A program made the translations under genes and the position numbers. The notes beneath the pieces were generated by a model, which saw only the letters and a program-made list of their open reading frames with translations, did not search any database and had not been told where the DNA came from. Source: Hydractinia symbiolongicarpus (taxonomy: Eukaryota; Cnidaria; Hydrozoa; Anthoathecata; Hydractiniidae). Taken from it: 64,000 bases of DNA. This document shows positions 38,201 through 50,400 of this stretch, piece by piece; the first letter of the stretch is position 1; each line of letters begins with the position of its first letter. Location of the stretch: NCBI RefSeq assembly GCF_029227915.1, contig NC_079882.1, positions 248,001 through 312,000 on the forward strand, in the 5' to 3' direction.

Positions 38201-41105
38201 GCGTTTTACTGGTGAAAAAATAATTTAAAAGATCGTTCGGGAAATGAGTTTACTCCCTGGGTACTTTCTCTGTATACTTTGACTATACGGGCCGAGTCCG
38301 GGATTTGCGGGAAATCGCGTGTTTTCGTCTGCCGGCGATTAAACCTCTTTTATTCAACGTCTCATGAAAAATGAAAACATTTTTAAAAACTACAAGTCTC
38401 ATGCGTTTTAGTGCTGAAAAATAATTTGAAAAATCGTTCGGGAAATGAGTTTACTCCCTGGGTACTTTCTTTGTATACTTTTGACTATTCGGGCCGAGTC
38501 CGGGATTTACGGGAAATCGCGGGTTTTCGTTTGCCGGCGATTAAACTTCTTTTATTCAGCGTCTCATCAAAAATGAAAACATTTTTGAAAACTACAAGTC
38601 TCATGCGTATTAGCGCTGAAAAAATAATTTAAAAAATCGTTCGGAAAATGAGTTTACTCCCTGGGTAATTTCTTTGCATACTTTTGACTATACGGGCCAA
38701 CTCCGGGATTTACGGGAAATCGTGGGTTTTTGTTTGCCGGCGATTAAACTTCTTTTATTCAACGTCTCATGAAAAATGAAAACATTTTTAAAAACTACAA
38801 GTCTCATGCGTTTTAGTGCTGAAAAATAATTTAAAAAATCGTTCGGGAAATGAGTTTACTCCCTGGGTACTTTCTTTGTAGACTTTTGACTATACGGGCC
38901 GAGTTTGGGATTTACGAGAAATCGCGGGTTTTCGTTTGCCGGCGATTAAACATCTTTTATTCAGCGTCTCATCAAAAATGAAAACATTTTTGAGAACTAA
39001 AAGTCTCATGCGTTTTACTGGTGAAGAAATAATTTAAAAGATCGTTCGGGAAATGAGTTTACTCCCTGGGTACTTTCTTTGTATACTTTTGACTATACGG
39101 GCCGAGTACGGGATTTACGGGAAATCGCGGGTTTTCGTTTGCCGGCAATTAAACTTCTTTTATTCAGCGTCTCATCAAAAATGAAAACATTTTTAAAAAC
39201 TACAAGTCTCATGCGTTTTACTGGTGAAAAAATAATTTAAAAGATCGTTCGGGAAATGAGTTTACTCCCTGGGTACTTTCTCTGTATACTTTGACTATAC
39301 GGGCCGAGTCCGGGATTTGCGGGAAATCGCGTGTTTTCGTTTGCCGGCGATTAAACTTCTTTTATTCAACGTCTTATGAAAAATGAAAACATTTTTAAAA
39401 ACTACAAGTCTCATGCGTTTTAGTGCTGAAAAATAATTTAAAAAATCGTTCGGGAAATGAGTTTACTCCCTGGGTACTTTCTTTGTAGACTTTTGACTAT
39501 ACGGGCCGAGTCCGGGATTTACGGGAAATCGCGGGTTTTCGTTTGCCGGCGATTAAACATCTTTTATTCAGCGTCTCATCAAAAATGAAAACATTTTTGA
39601 GAACTAAAAGTCTCATGCGTTTTACTGGTGAAAAAATAATTTAAAAGATCGTTCGGGAAATGAGTTTACTCCCTGGGTACCTTTTTTGTATACTTTTGAC
39701 TATACGGGCCGACTCCGGGGTTTACGGGAAATCGCGTGTTTTCGTTTACCGGCGATTAAACTTCTTTTATTAAGCGTCTCATCAAAAATAAAAACATTTT
39801 TGAAAACTACAAGTCTCATGCGTTTTAGTGCTGAAAAAATAATTTAAAAATCGTTCGGAAAATGAGTTTACTCCCTGGGTAATTTTTTTGTATACTTTTG
39901 ACTATACGGGCCGACTCCGGGATTTACGGGAAATCGCGGGTTTTTGTTTGCCGGCGATTCAACTTCTTTTATTCAACGTCTCATGAAAAATGAAAACATT
40001 TTTAAAAACTACAAGTCTCATGCGTTTTAGTGCTGAAAAATAATTTAAAAAATCGTTCGGGAAATGAGTTTACTCCCTGGGTACTTTCTTTGTATACTTT
40101 TGACTATTCGGGCCGAGTCCGGGATTTACGGGAAATCGCGGGTTTTCGTTTGCCGGCGATTAAACTTCTTTTATTCAGCGTCTCATCAAAAATGAAAACA
40201 TTTTTGAAAACTACAAGTCTCATGCGTATTAGCGCTGAAAAAATAATTTAAAAAATCGTTCGGAAAATGAGTTTACTCCCTGGGTAATTTCTTTGCATAC
40301 TTTTGACTATACGGGCCAACTCCGGGATTTACGGGAAATCGTGGGTTTTTGTTTGCCGGCGATTAAACTTCTTTTATTCAACGTCTCATGAAAAATGAAA
40401 ACATTTTTAAAAACTACAAGTCTCATGCGTTTTAGTGCTGAAAAATAATTTAAAAAATCGTTCGGGAAATGAGTTTACTCCCTGGGTACTTTCTTTGTAG
40501 ACTTTTGACTATACGGGCCGAGTTTGGGATTTACGAGAAATCGCGGGTTTTCGTTTGCCGGCGATTAAACATCTTTTATTCAGCGTCTCATCAAAAATGA
40601 AAACATTTTTGAGAACTAAAAGTCTCATGCGATTTACTGGTGAAGAAATAATTTAAAAATCGTTCGGGAAATGAGTTTACTCCCTGGGTACTTTCTTTGT
40701 ATACTTTTGACTATACGGGCCGAGTACGGGATTTACGGGAAATCGCGGGTTTTCGTTTGCCGGCAATTAAACTTCTTTTATTCAGCGTCTCATCTAAAAT
40801 AAAAACATTTTTATAAACTATAAGTCTCATGCGTTTTAGTGATGACAAAATAATTTAAAAAATCGTTCGGGAAATGAGTTTACTCCCTGGGTACTTTCTT
40901 TGTATACTTCTGACTATACGGGCCGAGTGAGGGATTTACGGGAAATCGCGGGTTTTAGTTTGCCGGCGAATAAACTTCTTTTATTCAGCGTCTCATCAAA
41001 AATGAAAACATTTTTAAAAACTACAAGTCTCATGCGTTTTACTGGTGAAAAAATAATTTAAAAGATCGTTCGGGAAATGACTTTACTCCCTGGGTACTTT
41101 CTTTG
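35300..41105 (+). repeat. Higher-order repeat, 1215 bp (6 monomers), about four units next to the strand switch
   Basis: ACGGGCCAACTCCGGG lies near 36,264, 37,479, 38,694 and 40,313 (1215, 1215 and 1619 bp apart). TTTGTAGACTTTTGAC lies near 35,434, 36,445, 37,660, 38,875, 39,483 and 40,495. GCGTATTAGCGCTG and GAGTTTGGGATTTACGAG travel with them. A longer unit is also visible: GTCTTATGAAAAATG and TACCTTTTTTGTATAC recur 4050 bp apart (35,322 and 39,372; 35,629 and 39,679). The third 1215-bp unit is cut short at about 39.3 kb, where a second copy of the 35.3 kb block begins. The domain ends at the strand switch. Confidence 0.87.
39053..39255 (+). repeat. Reference 203-bp monomer
   Basis: This copy is exactly 203 bp from ATGAGTTTAC to the next ATGAG and is close to the consensus. 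Positions in the monomer are as follows. About 1-40: ATGAGTTTACTCCCTGGGTA, then TTTGTATACTTTTGACTATA with two TATAC motifs 12 bp apart. About 41-100: the GC-rich part (about 55% GC) with four CGGG boxes and GCCGGC (here GCCGGCAATTAAA). About 101-120: CTTCTTTTATTCAGCGTCTC. About 121-150: the dyad region, imperfect in this copy. About 151-203: ACAAGTCTCATGCGTTTT, a run of A and AATAATTTAAAAAA, and ATCGTTCGGGAA. Because 203 is 3n+2, a reading frame shifts at every monomer boundary. Confidence 0.93.
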
Positions 41106-41112
41106 CAACGAA
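41101..41112. other. Strand-switch junction in the satellite array
   Basis: The left arm reads normally through GGGTACTTTCTTTG and should continue TATACTTTTGAC. Instead it continues CAACGAAAACCCGCG, which is the reverse-complement monomer entered near its GCCGGC box, where GGCAAACGAAAACCCGCG is expected. The switch therefore happens inside a monomer, with only 1-3 bp of possible microhomology (G, or GCA, since some left-arm copies read CTTTGCATAC) and one A missing. There is no unique sequence or mobile element at the join. The flanks belong to different repeat families (the 1215-bp unit on the left, TCCTGGCCACGATCC types on the right), so they do not form a simple palindrome. It could be a true inversion breakpoint or an assembly join. 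Confidence 0.9.
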
Positions 41113-41505
41113 AACCCGCGACATCCTGTAAATCCCGGACTCGGCCCGTATAGTCAAAAGAATACAAAGAAAGTAGCCAGGGAGTAAACTCATTTCCTGA
41201 ACGATTTTTTAAATTATTTTTTCATCACTAAAACCCATGAGACTTGTAGTTTTCAAAAAAATTTTCATTTTTGATGAGACGCTGAATAAAAGAAGTTTAA
41301 TCGCCGGCAAACGAAAACCCGCAATTTCTCCTAAATCCTGGCCACGATCCGTATAGTAAAAAGTATACAAAGAAGGTACCCAGGGAGTAAACCCATTTCT
41401 CGAACGATTTTTAAAATTATTTTTTCATTACTAAAACGCATGAGACTTGTAATTTTCAAAAATGTTTTCATTTTTTATGAGACGCTGAATAAAACAAGTT
41501 TAATC

Positions 41506-41511
41506 GCTAGC
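41506..41511 (-). other. GCTAGC-type variant monomer, right arm (ten copies)
   Basis: The marker lies at about 41,506, 42,926, 44,549, 47,187, 53,480, 55,713, 58,555, 60,382, 61,803 and 63,021, with a degenerate GCTAAC copy near 59,570. It is embedded in AAAACAAGTTTAATCGCTAG, the reverse complement of the left-arm type. Spacings are 7, 8, 13, 31, 11, 14, 5, 4, 7 and 6 monomers of 203 bp, counting the degenerate copy. Most are followed by CCCGGGCTTTGCCCG, also shared with the left arm. Confidence 0.88.
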
Positions 41512-41799
41512 AAACGAAAACCCGCGATTTCCCGTAAATCCCGGGCTTTGCCCGTATAGTCGAAGGTATATAAAGAAAGTTCCGAGTGAGTAAACTGATT
41601 TCCCGAACGATTTTTTAAATTATTTTTTCAGCACTAAAACGCATGACACTTGTAGTTTTTAAAAATGTTTTCATTTTTGATGAGGCGCTGAATAAAAGAA
41701 GTTTAATTGCCGGCAAAGGAAAACCCGCGATTTCCCGTAAATGCCTGACTCGGCCCGTATAGTCAGAAGTATACAAAGAAAGTACCCAGGGAGTAAACT

Positions 41800-44700
41800 C
41801 ATTTCCCGAACGATCTTTTAAATTATTTTTTCACCAGTAAAACGCATGAGACTTGTAGTTTTCAAAAATGTTTTCATTTTTGATGAGACGCTGAATAAAA
41901 GAAGTTTAATCGCCGGTAAACGAAAACACGCGATTTCCCGTAAACCCCGGAGTCGGCCCGTATAGTCAAAAGTATACAAAGAAGGTACCCAGGGAGTAAA
42001 CTCATTTCCCGAACGATTTTTTAAATTATTTTTTCAGCATTAAAACGCATGAGACTTGTAGTTTTCAAAAATGTTTTCATTTTTGATGAGACGCTGAATA
42101 AAAGAAGTTTAATCGCCGGCAAACGAAAACCCGCGATTTCCCGTAAATCCCGGACTCGGCCCGTATAGTCAAAAGTATACAAAGAAAGTACCCAGGGAGT
42201 AAACTCATTTCCCGAACAATTTTTTAAATTACTTTTTCAGCACTAAAACGCATGAGACTTGTAGTTTTTCAAAATGTTTTCATTTTTGATGAGACGCTGA
42301 ATAAAAGAAGTTTAATCGCCGGCAAACGAAACCCCGCGATTTCCTGTGAATCCCTGACTCGACCCGTATAGTCAAAAGTATAGAGGGAAATTACCCAGGG
42401 AGTAAACTCATTTCCCGAACGATTTTTTAAATTATTTTTTCAGCACTAAAACGCATGAGACTTGTAGTTTTCAAAAATGTTTTCATTTTTGATGAGACGC
42501 TGAATAAAAAAGTTTAATCGCCGGCAAACGAAAACCCGCGACTTCCCGTAAATCCCGGACTCGGCCCGTATAGTCAAAAGTATACGAAGAAAGTAGCCAG
42601 GGAGTAAACTCATTTCCTGAACGATTTTTTAATTTATTTTTTCATCACTAAAATCCATGAGACTTGTAGTTTTCAAAAAAATTTTCATTTTTGATGAGAC
42701 GCTGAATAAAAGAAGTTTAATCGCCGGCAAACGAAAACCCGCGATTTCTTCTAAATCCTGGCCAAGATCCGTATAGTAAAAAGTTTACAAAGAAGGTACC
42801 CAGGGAGTAAACCCATTTCTCGAACGATTTTTAAAATTATTTTTTCATTACTAAAACGCATGAGACTTGTAATTTTCAAACATGTTTTCATTTTTGATGA
42901 GACGCTGAATAAAACAAGTTTAATCGCTAGCAAACGAAAACCCGCGATTTCCCGTAAATCCCGGGCTTTGCCCGTATAGTCGAATGTATATAAAGAAATT
43001 TCCGAGGGAGTAAACTGATTTCCCGAACGATTTTTTAAATTATTTTTTCAGCACTAAAACGCATGAGACTTGTAGTTTTCAAAAATGTTTTCATTTTTGA
43101 TGAGGCGCTGAATAAAAGAAGTTTAATTGCCGGCAAAGGAAAACCCGCGATTTCCCGTAATTCCCTGACTCGGCCCGTATAGTCAGAAGTATACAAAGAA
43201 AGTACCCAGGGAGTAAACTCATTTCCCGAACGATCTTTTAAATTATTTTTTCACCAGTAAAACGCATGAGACTTGTAGTTTTCAAAAATGTTTTCATTTT
43301 TGATGAGACGCTGAATAAAAGAAGTTTAATCGCCGGCAAACGAAAACCCGCGATTTCCCGTAAATCCCGGACTCGGCCCTTATTGTCAAAAGTATACAAA
43401 GAAAGTACCCAGGGAGTAAACTCATTTCCCGAACAAGTTTTTAAATTATTTTTTCAGCACTAAAACGCATGAGACTTGTAGTTTTCAAAAATGTTTTCAT
43501 TTTTGATGAGACGCTGAATAAAAGAAGTTTAATCGCCGGTAAACGAAAACACGCGATTTCCCGTAAACCCCGGAGTCGGCCCGTATAGTCAAAAGTATAC
43601 AAAGAAGGTACCCAGGGAGTAAACTCATTTCCCGAACGATTTTTTAAATTATTTTTTCAGCATTAAAACGCATGAGACTTGTAGTTTTCAAAAATGTTTT
43701 CATTTTTGATGAGACGCCGAATAAAAGAAGTTTAATCGCCGGCAAACGAAAACCCGCGATTTCCCGTAAATCCCGGACTCGGCCCGTATAGTCAAAAGTA
43801 TACAAAGAAAGTACCCAGGGAGTAAACTCATTTCCCGAACAATTTTTTAAATTACTTTTTCAGCACTAAAACGCATGAGACTTGTAGTTTTTCAAAATGT
43901 TTTCATTTTTGATGAGACGCTGAATAAAAGAAGTTTAATCGCCGGCAAACGAAACCCCGCGATTTCCTGTGAATCCCTGACTCGACCCGTATAGTCAAAA
44001 GTATAGAGGGAAATTACCCAGGGAGTAAACTCATTTCCCGAACGATTTTTTAAATTATCTTTTCAGCACTAAAACGCATGAGACTTGTAGTTTTCAAAAA
44101 TGTTTTCATTTTTGATGAGACGCTGAATAAAAAAGTTTAATCGCCGGCAAACGAAAACCCGCGACTTCCCGTAAATCCCGGACTCGGCCCGTATAGTCAA
44201 AAGTATACGAAGAAAGTAGCCAGGGAGTAAACTCATTTCCTGAACGATTTTTTAATTTATTTTTTCATCACTAAAATCCATGAGACTTGTAGTTTTCAAA
44301 AAAATTTTCATTTTTGATGAGACGCTGAATAAAAGAAGTTTAATCGCCGGCAAACGAAAACCCGCGATTTCTTCTAAATCCTGGCCAAGATCCGTATAGT
44401 AAAAAGTTTACAAAGAAGGTACCCAGGGAGTAAACCCATTTCTCGAACGATTTTTAAAATTATTTTTTCATTACTAAAACGCATGAGACTTGTAATTTTC
44501 AAACATGTTTTCATTTTTGATGAGACGCTGAATAAAACAAGTTTAATCGCTAGCAAACGAAAACCCGCGATTTCCCGTAAATCCCGGGCTTTGCCCGTAT
44601 AGTCGAATGTATATAAAGAAATTTCCGAGGGAGTAAACTGATTTCCCGAACGATTTTTTAAATTATTTTTTCAGCACTAAAACGCATGAGACTTGTAGTT

Positions 44701-45095
44701 TTCAAAAATGTTTTCATTTTTGATGAGGCGCTGAATAAAAGAAGTTTAATTGCCGGCAAAGGAAAACCCGCGATTTCCCGTAATTCCCTGACTCGGCCCG
44801 TATAGTCAGAAGTATACAAAGAAAGTACCCAGGGAGTAAACTCATTTCCCGAACGATCTTTTAAATTATTTTTTCACCAGTAAAACGCATGAGACTTGTA
44901 GTTTTCAAAAATGTTTTCATTTTTGATGAGACGCTGAATAAAAGAAGTTTAATCGCCGGCAAACGAAAACCCGCGATTTCCCGTAAATCCCGGACTCGGC
45001 CCTTATTGTCAAAAGTATACAAAGAAAGTACCCAGGGAGTAAACTCATTTCCCGAACAAGTTTTTAAATTATTTTTTCAGCACTAAAACGCATGA
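41800..45095 (-). repeat. Higher-order repeat, 1623 bp (8 monomers), two copies
   Basis: The block at about 41.8-43.46 kb is repeated at about 43.46-45.09 kb. GATTTCTTCTAAATCCTGG (near 42,742 and 44,365), CATGTTTTCATTTTTGATG after TTTCAAA (42,880 and 44,503), CCCTTATTGTCAAAAG (43,377 and 45,000) and CCCGAACAAGTTTTTAAA (43,428 and 45,051) all recur 1623 bp apart over the shared part. A related but less exact copy follows at 45.5-47.9 kb. Edges are approximate. Confidence 0.82.
41862..41883. repeat. Same 9-bp dyad in the inverted arm (example)
   Basis: TCAAAAATG, TTTT and CATTTTTGA follow one another, the reverse complement of the left-arm element. It recurs through the right arm at the monomer period, which shows the dyad belongs to the shared monomer and predates the strand switch. 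Confidence 0.85.
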
Positions 45096-47499
45096 GACTT
45101 GTAGTTTTTAAAAATGTTTTCATTTTTGATGAGACGCTGAATAAAAGAAGTTTAATCGCCGGCAAACGAAAACCCGCGATTTCCCGTAAATCCCTGACTC
45201 GGCCCGTATAGTCAGAAGTATACAAAGAAAGTACCCAGAGAGTAAACTCATTTCCTGAACGATTTTTTAAATTATTTTGTCAGCACTAAAACGCATGAGA
45301 CTTGTAGTTTTTAAAAAAAGGTTTTCATTTTTCATGAGACGTTGAATAAAAGAAGTTGAATCGCCGGCAAACAAAAACCCGCGATTTCCCGTAAATCCCG
45401 GAGTCGGCCCGTATAGTCAAAAGTATACAAAAAAATTACCCAGGGAGTAAACTCATTTTCCGAACGATTTTTAAATTATTTTTTCAGCACTAAAACGCAT
45501 GAGACTTGTAGTTTTCAAAAATGTTTTCATTTTTGATGAGACGCTGAATAAAAGAAGTTTAATCGCCGGTAAACGAAAACACGCGATTTCCCGTAAACCC
45601 CGGAGTCGGCCCGTATAGTCAAAAGTATACAAAGAAGGTACCCAGGGAGTAAACTCATTTCCCGAACGATTTTTTAAATTATTTTTTCAGCATTAAAACG
45701 CATGAGACTTGTAGTTTTCAAAAATGTTTTCATTTTTGATGAGACGCTGAATAAAAGAAGTTTAATCGCCGGCAAACGAAAACCCGCGATTTCCCGTAAA
45801 TCCCGGACTCGGCCCGTATAGTCAAAAGTATACAAAGAAAGTACCCAGGGAGTAAACTCATTTCCCGAACAATTTTTTAAATTATTTTTTCAGCACTAAA
45901 ACGCATGAGACTTGTAGTTTTTCAAAATGTTTTCATTTTTGATGAGACGCTGAATAAAAGAAGTTTAATCGCCGGCAAACGAAACCCCGCGATTTCCCGT
46001 GATTCCCTGACTCGACCCGTATAGTCAAAAGTATAGAGGGAAATTACCCAGGGAGTAAACTCATTTCCCGAACGATTTTTTAAATTATTTTTTCAGCACT
46101 AAAACGCAAGAGACTTGTAGTTTTCAAAAATGTTTTCATTTTTGATGAGACGCTGAATAAAAAAGTTTAATCGCCGGCAAACGAAAACCCGCGACTTCCC
46201 GTAAATCCCGTACTCGGCCCGTATAGTCAAAAGTACACGAAGAAAGTAGCCAGGGAGTAAACTCATTTCCTGAACGATTTTTTAAATTATTTTTTCAGCA
46301 CTAAAACGCATAAGACTTGTAGTTTTTAAAAATGTTTTCATTTTTGATGAGACGCTGAATAAAAGAAGTTTAATCGCCGGCAAACGAAAACCCGCGATTT
46401 CCCGTAAATCCCGTACTCGGCCCGTATAGTCCAAAGTATACAAAGAAAGTACCCAGGGAGTAAACTCATTTCCCGAACGATCTTTTAAATTATTTTTTCA
46501 CCAGTAAAACGCATGAGACTTGTAGTTTTTCAAAATGTTTTCATTTTTGATGAGACGCTGAATAAAAGAAGTTTAATCGCCGGCAAACGAAACCCCGCGA
46601 TTTCCCGTGATTCCCTGACTCGACCCGTATAGTCAAAAGTATAGAGGGAAATTACCCAGGGAGTAAACTCATTTCCCGAACGATTTTTTAAATTATTTTT
46701 TCAGCACTAAAACGCATGAGACTTGTAGTTTTCAAAAATGTTTTCATTTTTGATGAGACGCTGAATAAAAAAGTTTAATCGCCGGCAAACGAAAACCCGC
46801 GACTTCCCGTAAATCCCGGACTCGGCCCGTATAGTCAAAAGTATACGAAGAAAGTAGCCAGGGAGTAAACTCATTTCCTGAACGATTTTTTAAATTATTT
46901 TTTCATCACTAAAATCCATGAGACTTGTAGTTTTCAAAAAAATTTTCATTTTTGATGAGACGCTGAATAAAAGAAGTTTAATCGCCGGCAAACGAAAACC
47001 CGCGATTTCTTCTAAATCCTGGCCACGATCCGTATAGTAAAAAGTATACAAAGAAGGTACCCAGGGAGTAAACCCATTTCTCGAACGATTTTTAAAATTA
47101 TTTTTTCATTACTAAAACGCATGAGACTTGTAATTTTCAAACATGTTTTCATTTTTGATGAAACGCTGAATAAAACAAGTTTAATCGCTAGCAAACGAAA
47201 ACCCGCGATTTCCCGTAAATCCCGGGCTTTGCCCGTATAGTCGAATGTATATAAAGAAAGTTCCAAGGGAGTAAACTGATTTCCCGAACGATTTTTTAAA
47301 TTATTTTTTCAGCACTAAAACGCATGAGACTTGTAGTTTTCAAAAATGTTTTCATTTTTGATGAGGCGCTGAATAAAAGAAGTTTAATTGCCGGCAAAGG
47401 AAAACCCGCGATTTCCCGTAAATCCCTGACTCGGCACGTATAGTCAGAAGTATACAAAGAAAGTACCCAGGGAGTAAACTCATTTCCCGAACGATTTTT

Positions 47500-50400
47500 T
47501 AAATTATTTTGTCATCACTAAAACGCATGAGACTTATAGTTTTTTAAAAATGTTTCTATTTTTGATGAGACGCTGAGTAAAAGAAGTTTAATTGCCGGCA
47601 AACGAAAACCTGCGATTTCCCGTAAATCCCGGACTCGGCTCGTATAGTCAAAAGTATACAAAGAAAGTACCCAGGGAGTAAACTCATTTCCCGAACGATC
47701 TTTTAAATTATTATTTCACCAGTAAAACGCATGAGACTTGTAGTTTTCAAAAATGTTTTCATTCTTGATGAGACGCTGAATAAAAGAAGTTTAATCGCCG
47801 GCAAACGAAAACCCGCGATTTCCCGTAAATCCCGGACTCGGCCCTTATTGTCAAAAGTATACAAAGAAAGTACCCAGGGAGTAAACTCATTTCCCGAACA
47901 AGTTTTTAAATTATTTTTTCAGCACTAAAACGCATGAGACTTGTAGTTTTTAAAAATGTTTTCATTTTTGATGAGACGCTGAATAAAAGAAGTTTAATCG
48001 CCGGCAAACGAAAACCCGCGATTTCCCGTAAATCCCTTACTCGGCCCGTATAGTCAGAAGAATACAAAGAAAGTACCCAGGGAGTAAACTCATTTCCTGA
48101 ACGATTTTTTAAATTATTTTGTCATCACTAAAACGCATGAGACTTATAGTTTTTAAAAATGTTTTTATTTTTGATGAGACGCTGAATAAAAGAAGTTTAA
48201 TTGCCGGCAAACGAAAATCCGCGATTTCCCGTAAATCCCGTCCTCGGCCCGTATAGTCAAAAGTATACAAAGAAAGTACCCAGGGAGTAAACTCATTTCT
48301 CGATCGATCTTTTAAATTATTTTTCACCAGTAAAACGGATGAGACTTGTAGTTTTTAAAAATGTTTTCATTTTTGATGAGACGCTGAATAAAAGAAGTTT
48401 AATCGCCGGCAAACGAAAACCCGCGATTTCCCGTAAATCCCAAACTCGGCCCGTATAGTCAAAAGTATACAAAGAAAGTACCCAGGGAGTAAACTCATTT
48501 CCCGAACAATTTTTTAAATTATTTTTTCAGCACTAAAACGCATGAGACTTGTAGTTTTTAAAAATGTTTTCATTTTTGATGAGACGCTGAATAAAAGAAG
48601 TTTAATCGCTGGCAAACGAAAACCCGCGATTTCCCGTAAATCCCAAACTCAGCCCGTATAGTCGAATGTATATAAAGAAAGTTCCGAGGGAGTAAATTGA
48701 TTTCCCGAACGATTTTTTAAATTATTTTTTCAGCACTAAAACGCATAAGACTTGTAGTTTTTAAAAATGTTTTCATTTTTGATGAGACGCTGAATAAAAG
48801 AAGTTTAATCCCCGGCAAACGAAAACCCGCGATTTCCCGTAAATCCCTGACTCGGTCCGTATAGTCAGAAGTATACAAAGAAAGTACCCAGGGAGTAAAC
48901 TCATTTCCTGAACGATTTTTTAAATTATTTTGTCATCACTAAAACGCATGACACTTATAGTTTTTAAAAATGTTTTTATTTTTGATGAGACGCTGAATAA
49001 AAGAAGTTTAATTGCCGGCAAACGAAAACCCGCGATTTCCCGTAAATCCCGTACTCGGCCCGTATAGTCAAAAGTATACAAAGAAAGTACCCAGGGAGTA
49101 AACTCATTTCCCGAACGTTCTTTTAAATTATTTTTTCACCAGTAAAACGGATGAGACTTGTAGTTTTCAAAAATGTTTTTATTTTTGATGAGACGCTGAA
49201 TAAAAAAAGTTTAATCGCCGGCAAACGAAAACCCGCGATTTCCCGTAAATCCCTGACTCGGCCCGTATAGTCAGAAGTATACAAAGAAAGTACCCAGGGA
49301 GTAAACTCATTTCCTGAACGATTTTTTAATTTATTTTGTCATCACTAAAACGCATGAGACTTATAGTTTTTAAAAATGTTTTTATTTTTGATGAGACGCT
49401 GAATAAAAGAAGTTTAATTGCCGGCAAACGAAAACCCGCGATTTCCCGTAAATCCCGTACTCGGCCCGTATAGTCAAAAGTATACAAAGAAAGTACCCAG
49501 GGAGTAAACTCATTTCCCGAACGATCTTTTAAATTATTTTTTCACCAGTAAAACGGATGAGACTTGTAGTTTTCAAAAATGTTTTCATTTTTGATGAGAC
49601 GCTGAATAAAAGAAGTTTAATCGCCGGCAAACGAAAACCCGCGATTTCCCGTAAATCCCAAACTCGGCCCGTATAGTCAAAAGCATACAAAGAAAGTACG
49701 CAGGGAGTAAACTCATTTCCCGAACAATTTTTTAAATTATTTTTTCAGCACTAAAACGCATGAGACTTGTAGTTTTTAAAAATGTTTTCATTTTTGATGA
49801 GACGCTGAATAAAAGAAGTTTAATCGCTGGCAAACAAAAACCCGCGATTTCCCGTAAATCCCGGACTCGGCCCGTATAGTCAAAAGTATACAAAGAAAGT
49901 ACCCAGAGAGTAAACTCATTTCCCGAACAATTTTTTAAATTATTTTTTCAGCACTAAAACGCATGAGACTTGTAGTTTTTAAAAATGTTTTTATTTTTGA
50001 TGAGACGCTGAATAAATGAAGTTTAATTGCCGGCAAACGAAAACCCGCGATTTCCCGTAAATCCCGTACTCGGCCCGTATAGTCAAAAGTATACAAAGAA
50101 AGTACCCAGGGAGTAAACTCATTTCCCGAACGATCTTTTAAATTATTTTTTCACCAGTAAAACGGATGAGACTTGTAGTTTTCAAAAATGTTTTCATTTT
50201 TGATGAGACGCTGAATAAAAGAAGTTTAATCGCCGGCAAACGAAAACCCGCGATTTCCCGTAAATCCCAAACTCGGCCCGTATAGTCAAAAGCATACAAA
50301 GAAAGTACGCAGGGAGTAAACTCATTTCCCGAACAATTTTTTAAATTATTTTTTCAGCACTAAAACGCATGAGACTTGTAGTTTTTAAAAATGTTTTCAT

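Larger units (their letters stand above)
1..41105 (+). repeat. Satellite array, left arm, forward orientation (about 203-bp monomer, about 203 copies)
   Basis: Every stretch of this interval aligns to the same monomer. The landmark ATGAGTTTACTCCCTGGGTA recurs at about 125, 328 (as ATGGG), 531, 733, 935, 1138 and so on, always 202-203 bp apart. From 125 to 20,616 I count 101 monomers with only about 12 bp of net length drift. Copies differ by scattered substitutions and small indels, and variants cluster into local families described in separate entries. No unique sequence, transposable element or gene interrupts the array. The orientation is constant throughout. I do not recognise the family; the structure is typical of eukaryotic centromeric or heterochromatic satellites. 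The array runs off the left edge of the window, so its true length is unknown. Confidence 0.97.

Noticed and set aside
41000-41210. Assembly palindrome or hairpin artefact at the strand switch
   Set aside because: The arms next to the join belong to different variant families and do not mirror each other, unlike a fold-back read. An ordinary mis-join cannot be excluded from sequence alone.
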